A stretch of DNA of 64,000 nucleotides from Lachnospiraceae bacterium (GCA_022781985.1 JALESH010000086.1:18195-82194), one strand, 5' to 3'; shown: positions 17,255 through 27,234, counted from the first letter of the stretch. Program-made: numbers and translations. Notes: generated by a model from the letters alone, not told the origin.

Positions 17255-18523
17255 ATGAATTTTCGAATAGATAAAAAATATATCCGATGGGGAGTAACAG
17301 CATTTCTTGTTCTTGCAGCAGGTATTAGCTTTTATTATCTTTTGTTCCACGGAAATAACATTTCAAAAGGTTTGAAAAGCTTATTAGCTGTGACAACTCC
17401 CATTTTGGACGGCCTGATTTTGGCATATCTGATGAATCCAATTTTAAATTTTACAGAAAAAAAATTGGTTTTTCCTTTGTGCCGCAGGCTTCATAAAAGG
17501 ACAGTCAGGAGAATTTCAATCTGCCTGACCGTATTAGTCGTAGCCATAGCCCTGTATGCTTTTTTTGCCGCAATTATTCCACAATTAGTGAGCAGCATTC
17601 GGAGTATTATTTTCCAATTTCCCATCTACATCAACAATCTTACGCTTTGGGTGACCAACGTATTGGAGGATAATCCCACCATTGAAACAGCCGTAACAGA
17701 AGTGTTGGACAGGTATTCTGCTGTACTTGGCAACTTCTTAAATAACAGCTTTATGCCGCGTATGAATGAGCTGATCCGGAATCTTTCGGTGAGTCTTCTG
17801 GGTTTATTGGGCAGGCTGTGGAATCTGATCATAGGTTTTGTTATTTCAATTTATATCCTGGGAAGTAAAGAAATATTTTTGGGGCAGGCAAAGAAAATAG
17901 TGTATGCTTTTTTTGAAAAAAAAGTAGCTAATGCGGTTATTTCCAATGTAAACTTTACCCATAGGACGTTCAGCGGCTTCATTGTAGGAAAAGTAATAGA
18001 CTCCATAATTATCGGCCTGATCTGCTTTGTGGGAACCAGCCTGATGGGGACTCCCTATGCCATACTTGTTAGTGTGATCGTTGGTACTACAAACATTATT
18101 CCCTTTTTTGGGCCGTATTTGGGAGCCATACCAAGTGCTTTTCTTGTATTGATGGTTGATCCTCTGCAATGTCTGTATTTTGTAATATTTATCATTATTC
18201 TGCAGCAGTTTGACGGAAATATACTGGGTCCTAAGATCCTTGGAAATTCCACCGGACTTTCAGGCTTCTGGGTGATCTTTTCCATAACTCTTTTCAGCGG
18301 CTTGTTCGGTATCCTGGGTATGATTGCGGGAGTGCCTGTTTTTGCGGTCATTTATGCAGCTGTAAAATCTGTTGTTAATCATCTGCTCAGAGCCAAAGAG
18401 CTGCCTACTGATATTGAAGACTACTTAAAGGACAGTAAGATTTCTTTAGAAAAGGCTGATTCTGGAGTTTTGGCAGAAGCTAAGAATGAAAATGAAGCTG
18501 AAAATAAAGAAGATGGGAAATAA
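17255..18523 (+). CDS. AI-2E family transporter (PerM/YdbI type)
   Basis: This protein of about 422 residues has the permease layout of the AI-2E exporter family: two N-terminal membrane helices, a soluble segment with amphipathic stretches (about 110-190), then a cluster of helices containing GTTNIIPFFGPYLGAIPSA, a family hallmark. The acidic C-terminal tail (ENEAENKEDGK) is cytoplasmic. Members export autoinducer-2 or act in Na+/H+ exchange, so the real substrate is open. ATG 17255 is 13 bases from AAAGGAG; ATG 17243 is too close to it. Confidence 0.88.
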   Translation: MNFRIDKKYIRWGVTAFLVLAAGISFYYLLFHGNNISKGLKSLLAVTTPILDGLILAYLMNPILNFTEKKLVFPLCRRLHKRTVRRISICLTVLVVAIALYAFFAAIIPQLVSSIRSIIFQFPIYINNLTLWVTNVLEDNPTIETAVTEVLDRYSAVLGNFLNNSFMPRMNELIRNLSVSLLGLLGRLWNLIIGFVISIYILGSKEIFLGQAKKIVYAFFEKKVANAVISNVNFTHRTFSGFIVGKVIDSIIIGLICFVGTSLMGTPYAILVSVIVGTTNIIPFFGPYLGAIPSAFLVLMVDPLQCLYFVIFIIILQQFDGNILGPKILGNSTGLSGFWVIFSITLFSGLFGILGMIAGVPVFAVIYAAVKSVVNHLLRAKELPTDIEDYLKDSKISLEKADSGVLAEAKNENEAENKEDGK

Positions 18524-18530
18524 AATGAAT

Positions 18531-18576
18531 ACACCAAACTATTCGTTAAACTTGTCTTTTGCGAATAGTTTGGTGT
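18531..18576. terminator. Bidirectional hairpin between convergent genes
   Basis: A perfect 15-base stem pairs ACACCAAACTATTCG (18531-18545) with 18562-18576 around a 16-base loop. It lies between the stops of convergent genes and probably terminates both. T-rich sequence is weak on both sides. Confidence 0.7.
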
Positions 18577-18583
18577 GTATCTC

Positions 18584-19207
18584 TTATGGTCTTTTTTCAA
18601 AGTCCTCAATAAACTGTTGAATAAGCTCTACAGTACCGGCAATACCCAGAATACTGCTGTTGATACATAGATCATAGCTGTCGGCCCGCCCCCATTTTTT
18701 TGAGGAATAGTAATTATAATAGCTTTGGCGCTGTTTATCCTTTTTAACAATCATATCCCTGGCTTTGGATTCCGTGAGATCATATTTAGCCATGATACGT
18801 TTCACTCTGGAAGCCTCATCACCGTAAATAAATAAACTGAGACAGTTTGAATACTCCTCCAAAGCATAGTCAGCACATCTGCCTACAATGACGCAGGGCC
18901 CCTCGTCAGCAATCTTTTTAATGGCGTCAAATAGAGCCAGAAACACCCTGTGGCTGATGGGCATATCAATAAAGGCTGATGCGTTATATCCGAAGGAATA
19001 TGTGTCCATTACCAGGTTGTATAAGAAGGAATTTGTTGGCCTCTCATCGTGATTCTGAAGCATTTCTTCACAGAGCCCGCTTTCCTTTGCCGCTCTTATG
19101 AGAAGCTCCTTGTCGTAGCATTTGATTCCAAAATGCTCAGCAACCTTTTCTCCAATTTCTCTTCCTCCCGAACCAAACTGACGTCCTATAGTAATAATGG
19201 TGTTCAT
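18584..19207 (-). CDS. Cytidylate kinase-like protein (copy 2)
   Basis: This protein of about 207 residues is a paralogue of the gene at 13972-14604. It begins MNTIITIGRQFGSGGREIGE, keeps CVIVGRCADYAL, and has the late block SYYNYYSSKKWGRADSYDLC. The start at 19207 follows GAGGAGG. It is a monocistronic gene facing the AI-2E permease. Substrate and role are unknown. Two copies within 5 kb suggest an old local duplication or two specialised kinases. Confidence 0.85.
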   Translation of the reverse strand: MNTIITIGRQFGSGGREIGEKVAEHFGIKCYDKELLIRAAKESGLCEEMLQNHDERPTNSFLYNLVMDTYSFGYNASAFIDMPISHRVFLALFDAIKKIADEGPCVIVGRCADYALEEYSNCLSLFIYGDEASRVKRIMAKYDLTESKARDMIVKKDKQRQSYYNYYSSKKWGRADSYDLCINSSILGIAGTVELIQQFIEDFEKRP

Positions 19208-19273
19208 CGTACTTCCTCCTCTCAGCAATTTTTTATTATTATAACATAATTGGCTGTGTTCTGTGCTTATAAA

Positions 19274-20194
19274 TCATAATATTTCCAGCAGATGCTCAAA
19301 ATAAGGAGGAAGAGGGGCGTCCGTTTCTATATAGTCCATACTCAAAGGATGAATAAATCCCAGTATTTTAGCATGGAGGCACTGTCCCTGGAGCTTATAA
19401 GGATTTCTCCGGCAGCCTGCATATACCTCATCTCCCAGCAGAGGGTGGCCGATGCTGGACATATGAACCCGTATCTGATGGGTACGGCCTGTTTCAAGAC
19501 AGCATTCCAAATAAGTGTATTCCCTGAACCGCTGAAGAACCCTGTAATGAGTGATGGCTGTTTTACCGTTATGGTTATTCACAGCCATTTTCCTGCGGTC
19601 AGTTGGATGCCTGCCGATAGGCGCATCTATGGTCCCCTCATCCTCCCGGACTGTGCCGTGGCAGATGGCATGATATCTGCGGACTACAGAATGCTCCTTG
19701 AGCTGTGCGGCAATATGATTATGGGAATAGTCATTTTTACAGATGATGATGGAACCTGTGGTATCCCTGTCTATACGATGTACGATTCCGGGACGGAGTA
19801 TCCCGTTAATGCCTGAAAGGTTGTCCTTACAATGATACATGACAGCATTTACAAGAGTATGGCTATAGTGACCCGGGGCCGGATGGACAACCATTCCCTT
19901 TGGCTTATTAACCACCAGTACATCCTCATCCTCATAAAGAATATCCAAGGGAATATTTTCAGGACGGATATCAGGTTCAATGGCCGGAGGAAGCTCCAGC
20001 CTTATTTCATCCCTGGATCTTACCCGGTAATTGGCCTTCACAGGTCTTCCATTAACCTCTAAACGTCCTTCTTTTATCAGCTGCTGTATATAGGAGCGGG
20101 ACAAGGAATCTATAAGCTCCGGCAGGACTTTATCCACTCTCTCCTCTTCCATTTCTTCAGTTACGGTAAAGAAAAGTTTCTTCATCTCATTCAT
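19274..20194 (-). CDS. RluA/RluD family 23S rRNA pseudouridine synthase
   Basis: The 306-residue protein has an N-terminal S4 RNA-binding domain (about 15-80) and the catalytic motif GIVHRIDRDTTGSIII with the invariant aspartate in HRIDRDT. It isomerises uridine to pseudouridine; length and S4 domain fit the RluD group acting on 23S rRNA helix 69, but the exact target is not certain. It follows aroB by 12 bases on the same strand. Confidence 0.92.
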   Translation of the reverse strand: MNEMKKLFFTVTEEMEEERVDKVLPELIDSLSRSYIQQLIKEGRLEVNGRPVKANYRVRSRDEIRLELPPAIEPDIRPENIPLDILYEDEDVLVVNKPKGMVVHPAPGHYSHTLVNAVMYHCKDNLSGINGILRPGIVHRIDRDTTGSIIICKNDYSHNHIAAQLKEHSVVRRYHAICHGTVREDEGTIDAPIGRHPTDRRKMAVNNHNGKTAITHYRVLQRFREYTYLECCLETGRTHQIRVHMSSIGHPLLGDEVYAGCRRNPYKLQGQCLHAKILGFIHPLSMDYIETDAPLPPYFEHLLEIL

Positions 20195-20206
20195 AATTGT
20201 ATAAGC

Positions 20207-21316
20207 TTACTCAGCCATGTGGCCATCGCTGAAATAAATCTCCTGAATTGCATTCAGTATGTCATCGTCTGATACTGTAGTATTGATAACTGCCTTACCT
20301 ACTCTCTTCAGGAGGATAAACCGAATTTTTCCTGCATTCATTTTCTTATCTGATTTTGTGAGCCTGAGAATTTCCTTTGGTTCAATATTTTCTACAGAAA
20401 TAGGAAGGTGAAAGGGAACAAACATATCTCTGATTTCATAATATTCATCCATGGAAAGTAAATTATGCTTCCAGGAAATATAGGCGGCAGCCACACATCC
20501 CAGCGCAACACATTCTCCATGAAGCAGCTCAAAATTACATGCCTTTTCAATAGCATGTCCGATGGTATGGCCCAGGTTTAGAAGGGCTCTGTCCCCCTGC
20601 TCTGTGGGGTCTTTTTCTACGATCATTTTCTTGATGGAGCTGCTTTTTACCACCATTTCTTCCAATACAACAGCATCACGGTCACAGATTTCGTAGATAT
20701 GGTTCAGCAGCCACTCATAGAAAATATGGTCACCAAGCAGCCCATGCTTCATGATTTCGGCAAAGCCGGAGTAATACTGTCTCTCATCCAATGTCTTAAG
20801 TGCGGATACATTCATATAAACCAGCCGCGGCATATGGAATGCCCCAACCATGTTTTTGTATCCGTCAAAATCCACACCGGTTTTTCCACCTATACTGCTG
20901 TCTGCCTGTGCCAATAAGGTGGTTGGAACCTGGATAAAATCAATTCCCCGGAGATAGGTGGCAGCGGTAAAACCAGTCAGATCTCCCACTACCCCCCCTC
21001 CCAGAGCTATCAGCAGGTCTTTTCGGTCAAACTCCTCTTTTATCAGAAAGGTGTAGGCATCTTTCACTGTATTCAAGGTTTTATTTTGCTCTCCGGCAGG
21101 AAAAGTGAATACCACAGCCTTATTGCATTTATCTCTCAGGCCGGCCAGTATGGTTTCAGCATACAAAGGTTCCACTATATTGTCAGTAAAGATACAGATT
21201 CTGCGGGTTTTAATGTCCAAAGCGGAAAGCTCCTCCGAAAGCCCTTCAAAATCCTGGGAAAATACGATATCATAGCATGGTTTCTTATTATAGTTGATGG
21301 TCATCCTCTGTGACAT
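20207..21316 (-). CDS. aroB: 3-dehydroquinate synthase
   Basis: The protein of about 369 residues shows the AroB NAD-binding stretch LIALGGGVVGDLTGF, the zinc-site helix with NLGHTIGHAIE, and HGECVALG. It closes DAHP into 3-dehydroquinate in the shikimate pathway. ATG 21316 (MSQRMTINY) was chosen because GGAGGG lies six bases upstream; the longer frame reads into the sepF terminator. No other aromatic pathway genes are in the window. Confidence 0.95.
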   Translation of the reverse strand: MSQRMTINYNKKPCYDIVFSQDFEGLSEELSALDIKTRRICIFTDNIVEPLYAETILAGLRDKCNKAVVFTFPAGEQNKTLNTVKDAYTFLIKEEFDRKDLLIALGGGVVGDLTGFTAATYLRGIDFIQVPTTLLAQADSSIGGKTGVDFDGYKNMVGAFHMPRLVYMNVSALKTLDERQYYSGFAEIMKHGLLGDHIFYEWLLNHIYEICDRDAVVLEEMVVKSSSIKKMIVEKDPTEQGDRALLNLGHTIGHAIEKACNFELLHGECVALGCVAAAYISWKHNLLSMDEYYEIRDMFVPFHLPISVENIEPKEILRLTKSDKKMNAGKIRFILLKRVGKAVINTTVSDDDILNAIQEIYFSDGHMAE

Positions 21317-21357
21317 TGGCATCCCTCCTGCTGATGAAATATGTGATAGTGTATCGT

Positions 21358-21384
21358 AACAAAAACTTCCCAAGGAGGGAAGTT
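21358..21384 (-). terminator. Terminator of the HlyD-like/YggS/SepF operon
   Basis: AACTTCCC (21384-21377 on the minus strand) pairs with GGGAAGTT (21371-21364), with T residues continuing downstream. It lies between sepF and aroB. Confidence 0.75.
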
Positions 21385-21439
21385 CTTATTTGTGCTGCAG
21401 CTGTAAAGGTACTGGACAGCTACCGTATTCCAGACTATA

Positions 21440-21931
21440 TTATCTACTGATGGGAACATCAAAGGCCCCTGAAAGCAATTCCTGAAAATCACCCGAAATA
21501 TCCACGCTGGGGGGAGTGATAATAAAAATATAATGTGATATCTTCTGCAGCTTTCCATCAATCGCAAAACAGGAGCCTGATGAAAAATCAATAATCCGCT
21601 GGGCGATATCAACATCCAGCCCCTCCAAATTCAGAACCACAGTTCTGTTGGCTAAAAGAGTCTCTGTGATTTCCCGGGAATCCTCCATTGAGGTGGGCTT
21701 GATGACACATACCTCCATGCCGCTGTTTGTTATCTTCCTTGGCTGCCTTGTCATTGGTGTAATTTTGGGAGTGGTTTTTTTGGAGGATTCTTCCAGCATC
21801 ACCGGTTCTGCTTTTTGGGAAGAAGGCCTCTTGGGAATCGGAGCCTCCTCATAGTAGTCATCATCGTCATAATAATCGTCATCCTCAGGATTTAACTTCA
21901 TATAATTTAAAAACTTATCCATTACACCCAT
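21440..21931 (-). CDS. sepF: Cell division protein SepF
   Basis: The 163-residue protein has an N-terminal membrane-binding helix (MGVMDKFLNYMKL), a long acidic low-complexity linker (DDDYYDDDDYYEE and onward) and a C-terminal SepF domain (about 70-155, with NRTVVLNLEGLD and RIIDFSSGSCFAIDG). SepF anchors and bundles FtsZ at the division site. It follows yggS as in many Firmicutes. Confidence 0.95.
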   Translation of the reverse strand: MGVMDKFLNYMKLNPEDDDYYDDDDYYEEAPIPKRPSSQKAEPVMLEESSKKTTPKITPMTRQPRKITNSGMEVCVIKPTSMEDSREITETLLANRTVVLNLEGLDVDIAQRIIDFSSGSCFAIDGKLQKISHYIFIITPPSVDISGDFQELLSGAFDVPISR

Positions 21932-21957
21932 TTTTATATCTCCTTAAACTGCAGTGG

Positions 21958-22680
21958 TTAGACCACTTCATAATCTCTTTCACCAAATATGCCTGTCCCT
22001 ACGCGTATACAGGTGGCTCCTTCCTCCACAGCTACTTCATAGTCACCTGTCATACCCATCGACAAAATATCCATACTAACATTATCAATGCTTTTGTCCA
22101 TAATGTCAACAGATAAATGGCGTAAGCCTGCAAAGTATTGCCGATTTTTTTCCGGATTTTCGACATATGGGGCTATGGTCATCAACCCTTTTATCCGAAT
22201 GGCAGGAAGGCCTGCAATCTCTTGTATTAAGCTGGAGGCCTCTTCTTTGGTAACTCCGAATTTACTCTCCTCCTCAGCCATATTTACCTCTATCAGGATC
22301 TGTGAGACCACATTCTTCTTCAGAGATTCCTTGCTGATTTCCTCAGCCAGTCTGAAGGAATCTACACTGTGAATGAGACAGGCTTTTCCAACGATATACT
22401 TTACCTTATTCCGCTGCAGATGTCCGATCATATGCCATTGGATATCCTCCGGCAGCTGTTCATACTTCTGAGTCAGTTCCTGCACCTTATTTTCTCCAAA
22501 ATGCCGACAGCCGTAAGCATAGGCCTCCTGCATCAGGGATGGTGGCTTATGCTTGCTGACTGCAATCAGTGTTACATCATGAAATGACCGTCCGGACCGC
22601 TGGCAGGCAGCCGCTACCCTGGCTTCTACTTTTTTCAGGTTCAAATCAATTTTGTTTAAAAGGTCTTGTTTTTTATTCAT
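21958..22680 (-). CDS. yggS: YggS/YlmE family PLP homeostasis protein
   Basis: The 240-residue protein has the PLP-binding lysine in LIAVSKHKP, the HFGENKVQEL and WHMIGHLQRNKV motifs, and SMGMTGDYEVA near the C-terminus. The family binds pyridoxal phosphate without known catalysis and balances cellular PLP. It overlaps the preceding gene by eight bases and precedes sepF. Confidence 0.94.
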   Translation of the reverse strand: MNKKQDLLNKIDLNLKKVEARVAAACQRSGRSFHDVTLIAVSKHKPPSLMQEAYAYGCRHFGENKVQELTQKYEQLPEDIQWHMIGHLQRNKVKYIVGKACLIHSVDSFRLAEEISKESLKKNVVSQILIEVNMAEEESKFGVTKEEASSLIQEIAGLPAIRIKGLMTIAPYVENPEKNRQYFAGLRHLSVDIMDKSIDNVSMDILSMGMTGDYEVAVEEGATCIRVGTGIFGERDYEVV

Positions 22681-24070
22681 AGATTAGTTCATCCTCACTT
22701 ACTGTAGCTGCATCCAAAACAATATAATCATAGACATTCAGACCATATGCCGTGTTGGATTGCACAATAGAATATTGGTCATTACTGTATAGAATGTTAA
22801 TCTGCTTGAAATCCGCATAGCCCTTGTTGATATTATATACTCCGATCAGGCTGCCTCTTTTGCTCAGGCCATATTTTTCAGAGGACTCCGGCATAATGAG
22901 GTAATCGCCGATTTGAAGCAGCTCGTGATCCAAATAATATTCTGATTCTGTCTCATGGTATATGGTAATTTCAATAAACTCCGTACTGGCAGTACCATCC
23001 TCCAGATAGGTCTCTAACAGAACTCCGTTGGCATTGCTGTTCCCCCCCTTGGTAACATAGCTTTTTGGTACAATGAAGAATTCCTTTTCAACAATAGATG
23101 AGTTTGGAATTTTTAAGCCCACCTCATCTTCCAGGATCAGCTCAATATCCACGAAGCGGTCTGTACAGAAGGTGATCATGGAATTGGTAAAGGTAAGCTG
23201 GGCAAAAATCTCTCCGTTCTCATTGGTATGTGTTTTGACCTCACCCCAGGAGGTCTGCTGATTTTTCAGAAAACGCACCTGGACGTATTCAGCCTCTAAT
23301 AGTTCCTTTTCCCTTTCCGCATCCACCTGAATGACCAAAGACCAGTCCTCATTTGTGGAAATTCTATATACCGGATCTCCCACCTCTATCAGATGATTGC
23401 TTAAAAGCTGGCTTTTTTCATAATTGCCCTGATCCATCAGTTCTGAATTCATCTGCTCCAGGGTTATCTCTTCATACCCGTCTACGGCATAGACTACGAT
23501 GCCGGAAAGCGGAGAAGTACATTGTTTTACCAGTCCTGTCAGCCCTGATTCCTGCAAAGTGGTGATGCTTTCCAGGATGTTATAGTTGGCCAGCTTTAAA
23601 ACAGTACCCTCCATATCGTATACAAAATCATAAATGCTGTTGAAGTTTTTGGGGCTAAAGGTACTGACAAAGCCGGTAATCTCAGTTTTTAATTCGCTTA
23701 AATCGGAATCAGAGAGTGAATTCTCACCCGAGGAACCGGTATTAATATAGTCGGACAGCTTTCCGGACTCATCTACTGTATAGACCAGGTCTCCTACAGC
23801 TACCCTTGCCCCTTCTCTGGCAAAATAGTTGATATAACCATTGTCGGCAGCATTGATTACCGTTTCCTGCCTGAGTGCAACGGCTTTGTAAATATTGTTG
23901 GCAGACAGGGAACCGGTCTTCACCTCATATGCAATGACATGTTTGGAATTAAAATACATAAACACGCAGATGATAATATAAATAAAAATCACGAAATATA
24001 TGATGATCCCGATATTCAGATTCAGCGGCCTTCTATATTTGGTTATCTTATTGGATTTCCGCTTGCCCAA
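22673..24070 (-). CDS. HlyD-like membrane-anchored protein of the sepF operon
   Basis: This protein of about 465 residues has one N-terminal membrane helix (about 19-41) and a large outer domain with lipoyl/barrel-sandwich character (for example AVALRQETVINAADNGYINY and EGARVAVGDLVYTV), resembling HlyD-type adaptor proteins. No partner transporter is nearby. The start is a TTG at 24070: AGGAGG lies seven bases upstream and the frame then reads MGKRKSNKITKYRR, while the longer ORF reads through a hairpin. Linkage to yggS and sepF suggests a cell-envelope or division role, which is inference. Confidence 0.75.
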   Translation of the reverse strand: MGKRKSNKITKYRRPLNLNIGIIIYFVIFIYIIICVFMYFNSKHVIAYEVKTGSLSANNIYKAVALRQETVINAADNGYINYFAREGARVAVGDLVYTVDESGKLSDYINTGSSGENSLSDSDLSELKTEITGFVSTFSPKNFNSIYDFVYDMEGTVLKLANYNILESITTLQESGLTGLVKQCTSPLSGIVVYAVDGYEEITLEQMNSELMDQGNYEKSQLLSNHLIEVGDPVYRISTNEDWSLVIQVDAEREKELLEAEYVQVRFLKNQQTSWGEVKTHTNENGEIFAQLTFTNSMITFCTDRFVDIELILEDEVGLKIPNSSIVEKEFFIVPKSYVTKGGNSNANGVLLETYLEDGTASTEFIEITIYHETESEYYLDHELLQIGDYLIMPESSEKYGLSKRGSLIGVYNINKGYADFKQINILYSNDQYSIVQSNTAYGLNVYDYIVLDAATVSEDELIYE

Positions 24071-24122
24071 GCCAAAACCTCCTGATCCTGCAAAATGATA
24101 AAGCGGCAGCAAATCACAAATT

Positions 24123-24149
24123 AAAGCCCCGGCATCTATCCGAGGCTTT
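24123..24149 (-). terminator. Hairpin upstream of the HlyD-like gene
   Basis: AAAGCC-x-CGG pairs with its complement (24149-24140 and 24132-24123) around a seven-base loop with one mismatch. It probably ends transcription of the small P-loop gene. The following T-run is poor. Confidence 0.45.
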
Positions 24150-24211
24150 GTTGCCAATTACAGGTTCTATTGAACCGATTCCAAATCCTAATGATTAAAA
24201 TATCTAATTGA

Positions 24212-24631
24212 TCAGAGAGAAACGATAATCTTTGACCTCATACTTTCCGGAAGCTCCTCTTCGTTCATAGAAACACTCAATATAAAATCAATACCAAAAG
24301 CTTCTCCGATTTTATCCAATTTTTCAACTGCAGGAGTAATGTCCTCTCCCTCCAGGCAGGCAATTTTCAAAAAGCTGTCAAAATACATCTGCTGCAAATC
24401 GTGGTCATGGGAAATGATTCCGCAGATAAAACCCAGGAACTCATCGCAGTTGGTTATCATATAATCAGCTACATTGACTAAACGTACTTTATTATTCAGC
24501 TCAAACATGTGCTTCGTGCTTTTGTCTAAATATGTGATAGTTCCCGATGTTTTCTGGATTTCCGTATTTACCTTATCTAATAAATATTTTGTCTTGCCCT
24601 TGCCTTTATTACCTACTATTAATTGAACCAT
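24212..24631 (-). CDS. Small P-loop protein of unknown function
   Basis: The protein of about 139 residues begins MVQLIVGNKGKGKTKYLLDK, containing a Walker A motif (GNKGKGKT). I see no clear Walker B or any added domain, and it is too short for a full motor ATPase such as PilT. The start at 24631 sits eight bases after AGGAGG; an in-frame GTG at 24637 is too close. It has its own promoter and lies between the carboxypeptidase gene and the HlyD-like operon, both envelope related. Confidence 0.7.
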   Translation of the reverse strand: MVQLIVGNKGKGKTKYLLDKVNTEIQKTSGTITYLDKSTKHMFELNNKVRLVNVADYMITNCDEFLGFICGIISHDHDLQQMYFDSFLKIACLEGEDITPAVEKLDKIGEAFGIDFILSVSMNEEELPESMRSKIIVSL

Positions 24632-24688
24632 TGGCACACCCTCCTAAAGTAAATTCGGTCAGAAGAAGCTGTTGGCTGACCTATTCAT

Positions 24689-24717
24689 ATTATAGTTTAT
24701 ATTGTATTAAAAAACAA
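24689..24717 (-). promoter_or_regulatory. Promoter of the small P-loop gene
   Basis: On the minus strand TTGTTT (24717-24712) and TATAAT (24694-24689) are 17 bases apart. Confidence 0.65.
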
Positions 24718-24720
24718 CTG

Positions 24721-25722
24721 CTAATTCTGTATTTCATCCAACAAATCCGTCATAGAAGCATAGAGGGCATCGCGTCCGTCAGCCCTGAGAATCACTGAAA
24801 TGTAGGACCTTCCTGCCGCATCCTTGGAGAGAAGGATCAGGCAGCTTCCGGCAGCCTTCGTGGTTCCTGTCTTGCCGCCGATCACGGTGACAGCCTCAGG
24901 CGGATTCTTTTCTCCCTGCAGGTAAAGGTTTGTAGCCTTCACTGACAGTTCCTTATCTGCTCCCTCTCTGTCTTTATAGACCGTACTGTAGGAAGGCATG
25001 TGGATGATTTCACTAAACATATTATAATCAAGAGCCGCATCAAATATAAGGTACATGTCATAAGCCGTGACATAATGGTTGTCAGCTGTCAGACCATGAG
25101 GATTCACAAAATTACTGTTGGTAGCTCCTATTGCCCTGGCCTCCCTGTTCATCAGCTCACAAAAGCCTTCCACAGAGCCGCCCACTCCCTCTGCAATCAT
25201 AACTGCAGCATCATTGGCAGAGTTGATCAGCAGTACATGCAGAGCCTGAGCCAGCGTCATCTGATCCCCCTCCCTGAGGCCGCAGGTCTGAGCACCCTCC
25301 TCCAGGATGCGGACGTTGCCTGAGGCAGTAAGTACCTCATCAGGAGCTCCGTATTTTAAAGCCACCAGTGCCGTCATGACCTTGGTCAGACTGGCAGGAT
25401 GCAGCTTTTCGTATATATTTTTAGCATAGATGGTTTCACAGGTATCGGGACAAAACAGGGCGGCCGCTCCGGTCAGAGACATATCCGCATCGGTATCTGC
25501 TGACACATCCCCCTCCACGACACACAGTCCCTGTGCAAAGGGGGCTGCCAGAGCTGCCTCTTCCGATACGGCAGCCATACGATAGCTGCTTACCGGATAA
25601 TCCGGCGAATAGGCCATCCGGTAGTTGACGGAGCCGCATCCGGTCAGCAGTCCCCCCAGCAGGAAAAAGGAAAACAGCCGGAGCCGCCGGAAATAGGTTT
25701 TTGTATTATTTGTACATTTCAC
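24721..25722 (-). CDS. D-alanyl-D-alanine carboxypeptidase lipoprotein (peptidase S11)
   Basis: The 333-residue protein has a lipoprotein signal with lipobox LLTGC (C29) and the three penicillin-binding motifs: S111-LTK, S168-AN and GGKTGT. It trims the terminal D-Ala of peptidoglycan stem peptides (DacF/low-mass PBP type). The start codon is GTG, overlapping the end of mgsA by 17 bases. It is the last gene of the long radC-mre-min-rodA transcript. Confidence 0.92.
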   Translation of the reverse strand: MKCTNNTKTYFRRLRLFSFFLLGGLLTGCGSVNYRMAYSPDYPVSSYRMAAVSEEAALAAPFAQGLCVVEGDVSADTDADMSLTGAAALFCPDTCETIYAKNIYEKLHPASLTKVMTALVALKYGAPDEVLTASGNVRILEEGAQTCGLREGDQMTLAQALHVLLINSANDAAVMIAEGVGGSVEGFCELMNREARAIGATNSNFVNPHGLTADNHYVTAYDMYLIFDAALDYNMFSEIIHMPSYSTVYKDREGADKELSVKATNLYLQGEKNPPEAVTVIGGKTGTTKAAGSCLILLSKDAAGRSYISVILRADGRDALYASMTDLLDEIQN

Positions 25723-26101
25723 GCCACTCTAAGTCTCCTCTGTCCAGGGATTTGATCAATAACTCCGCCGAAGCCAGGTTGGTTGCCAGGGGTATATTGT
25801 GGACGTCACAAAGGCGTACCACATTGTTCACATCCGGCTCATGCTTCTGGGGGGTCAGCGGATCTCTCAGAAAGATAACCAGATCAATGTCATTCTGTTC
25901 GATCTGTGCACCGATCTGCTGCTCTCCGCCCAGATGTCCGGCCAGATACTTGTGGACATTCAGATTCGTCACCTCTTCAATCAGCCGCCCTGTGGTACCT
26001 GTTGCATACAGTACATTTTTGCTTAATATTCCTTTATATGCGATACAAAAGTTCTGCATCAGTTTTTTCTTTGCATCATGCGCAATCAATGCAATATTCA
26101 T
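25706..26101 (-). CDS. mgsA: Methylglyoxal synthase
   Basis: The 131-residue protein matches Mgs[40 protein letters not shown] (D80, the likely catalytic base) and H87 before [10 protein letters not shown]. It converts dihydroxyacetone phosphate to methylglyoxal, a bypass used under phosphate stress. The start at 26101 has AGAGGG seven bases upstream and overlaps rodA by four bases; the longer frame lies inside rodA. Its place in a cell-wall operon is a recurrent Firmicutes arrangement. Confidence 0.95.
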   Translation of the reverse strand: MNIALIAHDAKKKLMQNFCIAYKGILSKNVLYATGTTGRLIEEVTNLNVHKYLAGHLGGEQQIGAQIEQNDIDLVIFLRDPLTPQKHEPDVNNVVRLCDVHNIPLATNLASAELLIKSLDRGDLEWREMYK

Positions 26102-27234
26102 GCCCATACCCTCTCTTCTGTTTTGTATTTTCTGCACTGCAGTCCAACATTCAGAACAAACCCGATTCCAATATACAGGCTGACCAGAGATGTCAACCCA
26201 TAGCTTACAAAAGGAAGGGTTACGCCTGTGTTTGGAAGCATTCCTGTCGTAACCCCGATGTTTAAAAAGCCCTGAAAGCCGATCAGTCCTGCCATTCCTG
26301 CAGCAATGATCGTGCCTGCAAGATCCTTTGCTTTTCTTGCCACTAAAAAGCATTCTAATGTAATCAATATGATAAGAACAATGACCGTACAGGTTCCGAT
26401 AAAGCCGAATTCCTCTCCAATCACTGCAAAAATAAAGTCAGTCTGGGGTTCGGAGATAAAATTTCCATTTTTTACGGAACTGATCACATTGGTATTGTAG
26501 CCCTTTCCGTGGAGCTGACCTGAGCCAATGGCCATGATGGAGTTAAGCTGCTGGTAGGCTTCTGCCGTAGCGTATTCCTCCGGATAGAGCCAGGCCAAGA
26601 TCCGGGTCTGCTGATAGCCCCGGATCAGGGTCTGTTCCGGGCGAATAACAATGCTGAATATAATAACAACGGACGGAACCAGCACTGCCAGCACCCCTGC
26701 TACCAGCTTCCAGCTGATCCCTCCCACAAACATGATGACACAGAAAATGACTGCCAGCACAATGGTTGTGGACAAATTGGGCTGCCGGTAGATCAGTATC
26801 AGGGGCGGCAGGATAAAAAGAAAGCACAGTCCGATAATCTTAACGGAATTCAGCTTCTCTTTATGTTTCATTATAAACTGTGCATAAAAGAGAATCAATA
26901 AAATTTTCGCTGTTTCTGAGGGCTGGAACTGGATGCCGAACAGAGTGATCCATCTCTGTGCACCGTTTGTGGTTTTGCCAAGAGGTGTCTCTACCAGACT
27001 GAGCAGAAGAAGGTTGCCGAGGTAGAACAGCCAGTTAAATTTTAACAGTACAGAATAGTCAAAAAGGGAGATGACAACCATGAGGAAAAAGCCGAAAATA
27101 AATCCGGCCATCTGGATCCTCTGTAACGATTTTTCAGCACTTCCTACCGCAAAAATACCGGCTATGGTAAGCAGGGCCACCAAAAGCACTAACCTAAAAT
27201 CATAATCCCGTACTCTATATTGTTTCAGCATCAC
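26098..27234 (-). CDS. rodA: Rod shape-determining SEDS glycosyltransferase RodA
   Basis: The 378-residue polytopic protein belongs to the SEDS family: [26 protein letters not shown] and the late [20 protein letters not shown] are its typical blocks. RodA polymerises lipid II into glycan strands for side-wall growth with the class B PBP encoded upstream in the same operon (mrdA). mreBCD and minCDE are also in this transcript. Confidence 0.94.
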   Translation of the reverse strand: MMLKQYRVRDYDFRLVLLVALLTIAGIFAVGSAEKSLQRIQMAGFIFGFFLMVVISLFDYSVLLKFNWLFYLGNLLLLSLVETPLGKTTNGAQRWITLFGIQFQPSETAKILLILFYAQFIMKHKEKLNSVKIIGLCFLFILPPLILIYRQPNLSTTIVLAVIFCVIMFVGGISWKLVAGVLAVLVPSVVIIFSIVIRPEQTLIRGYQQTRILAWLYPEEYATAEAYQQLNSIMAIGSGQLHGKGYNTNVISSVKNGNFISEPQTDFIFAVIGEEFGFIGTCTVIVLIILITLECFLVARKAKDLAGTIIAAGMAGLIGFQGFLNIGVTTGMLPNTGVTLPFVSYGLTSLVSLYIGIGFVLNVGLQCRKYKTEERVWA

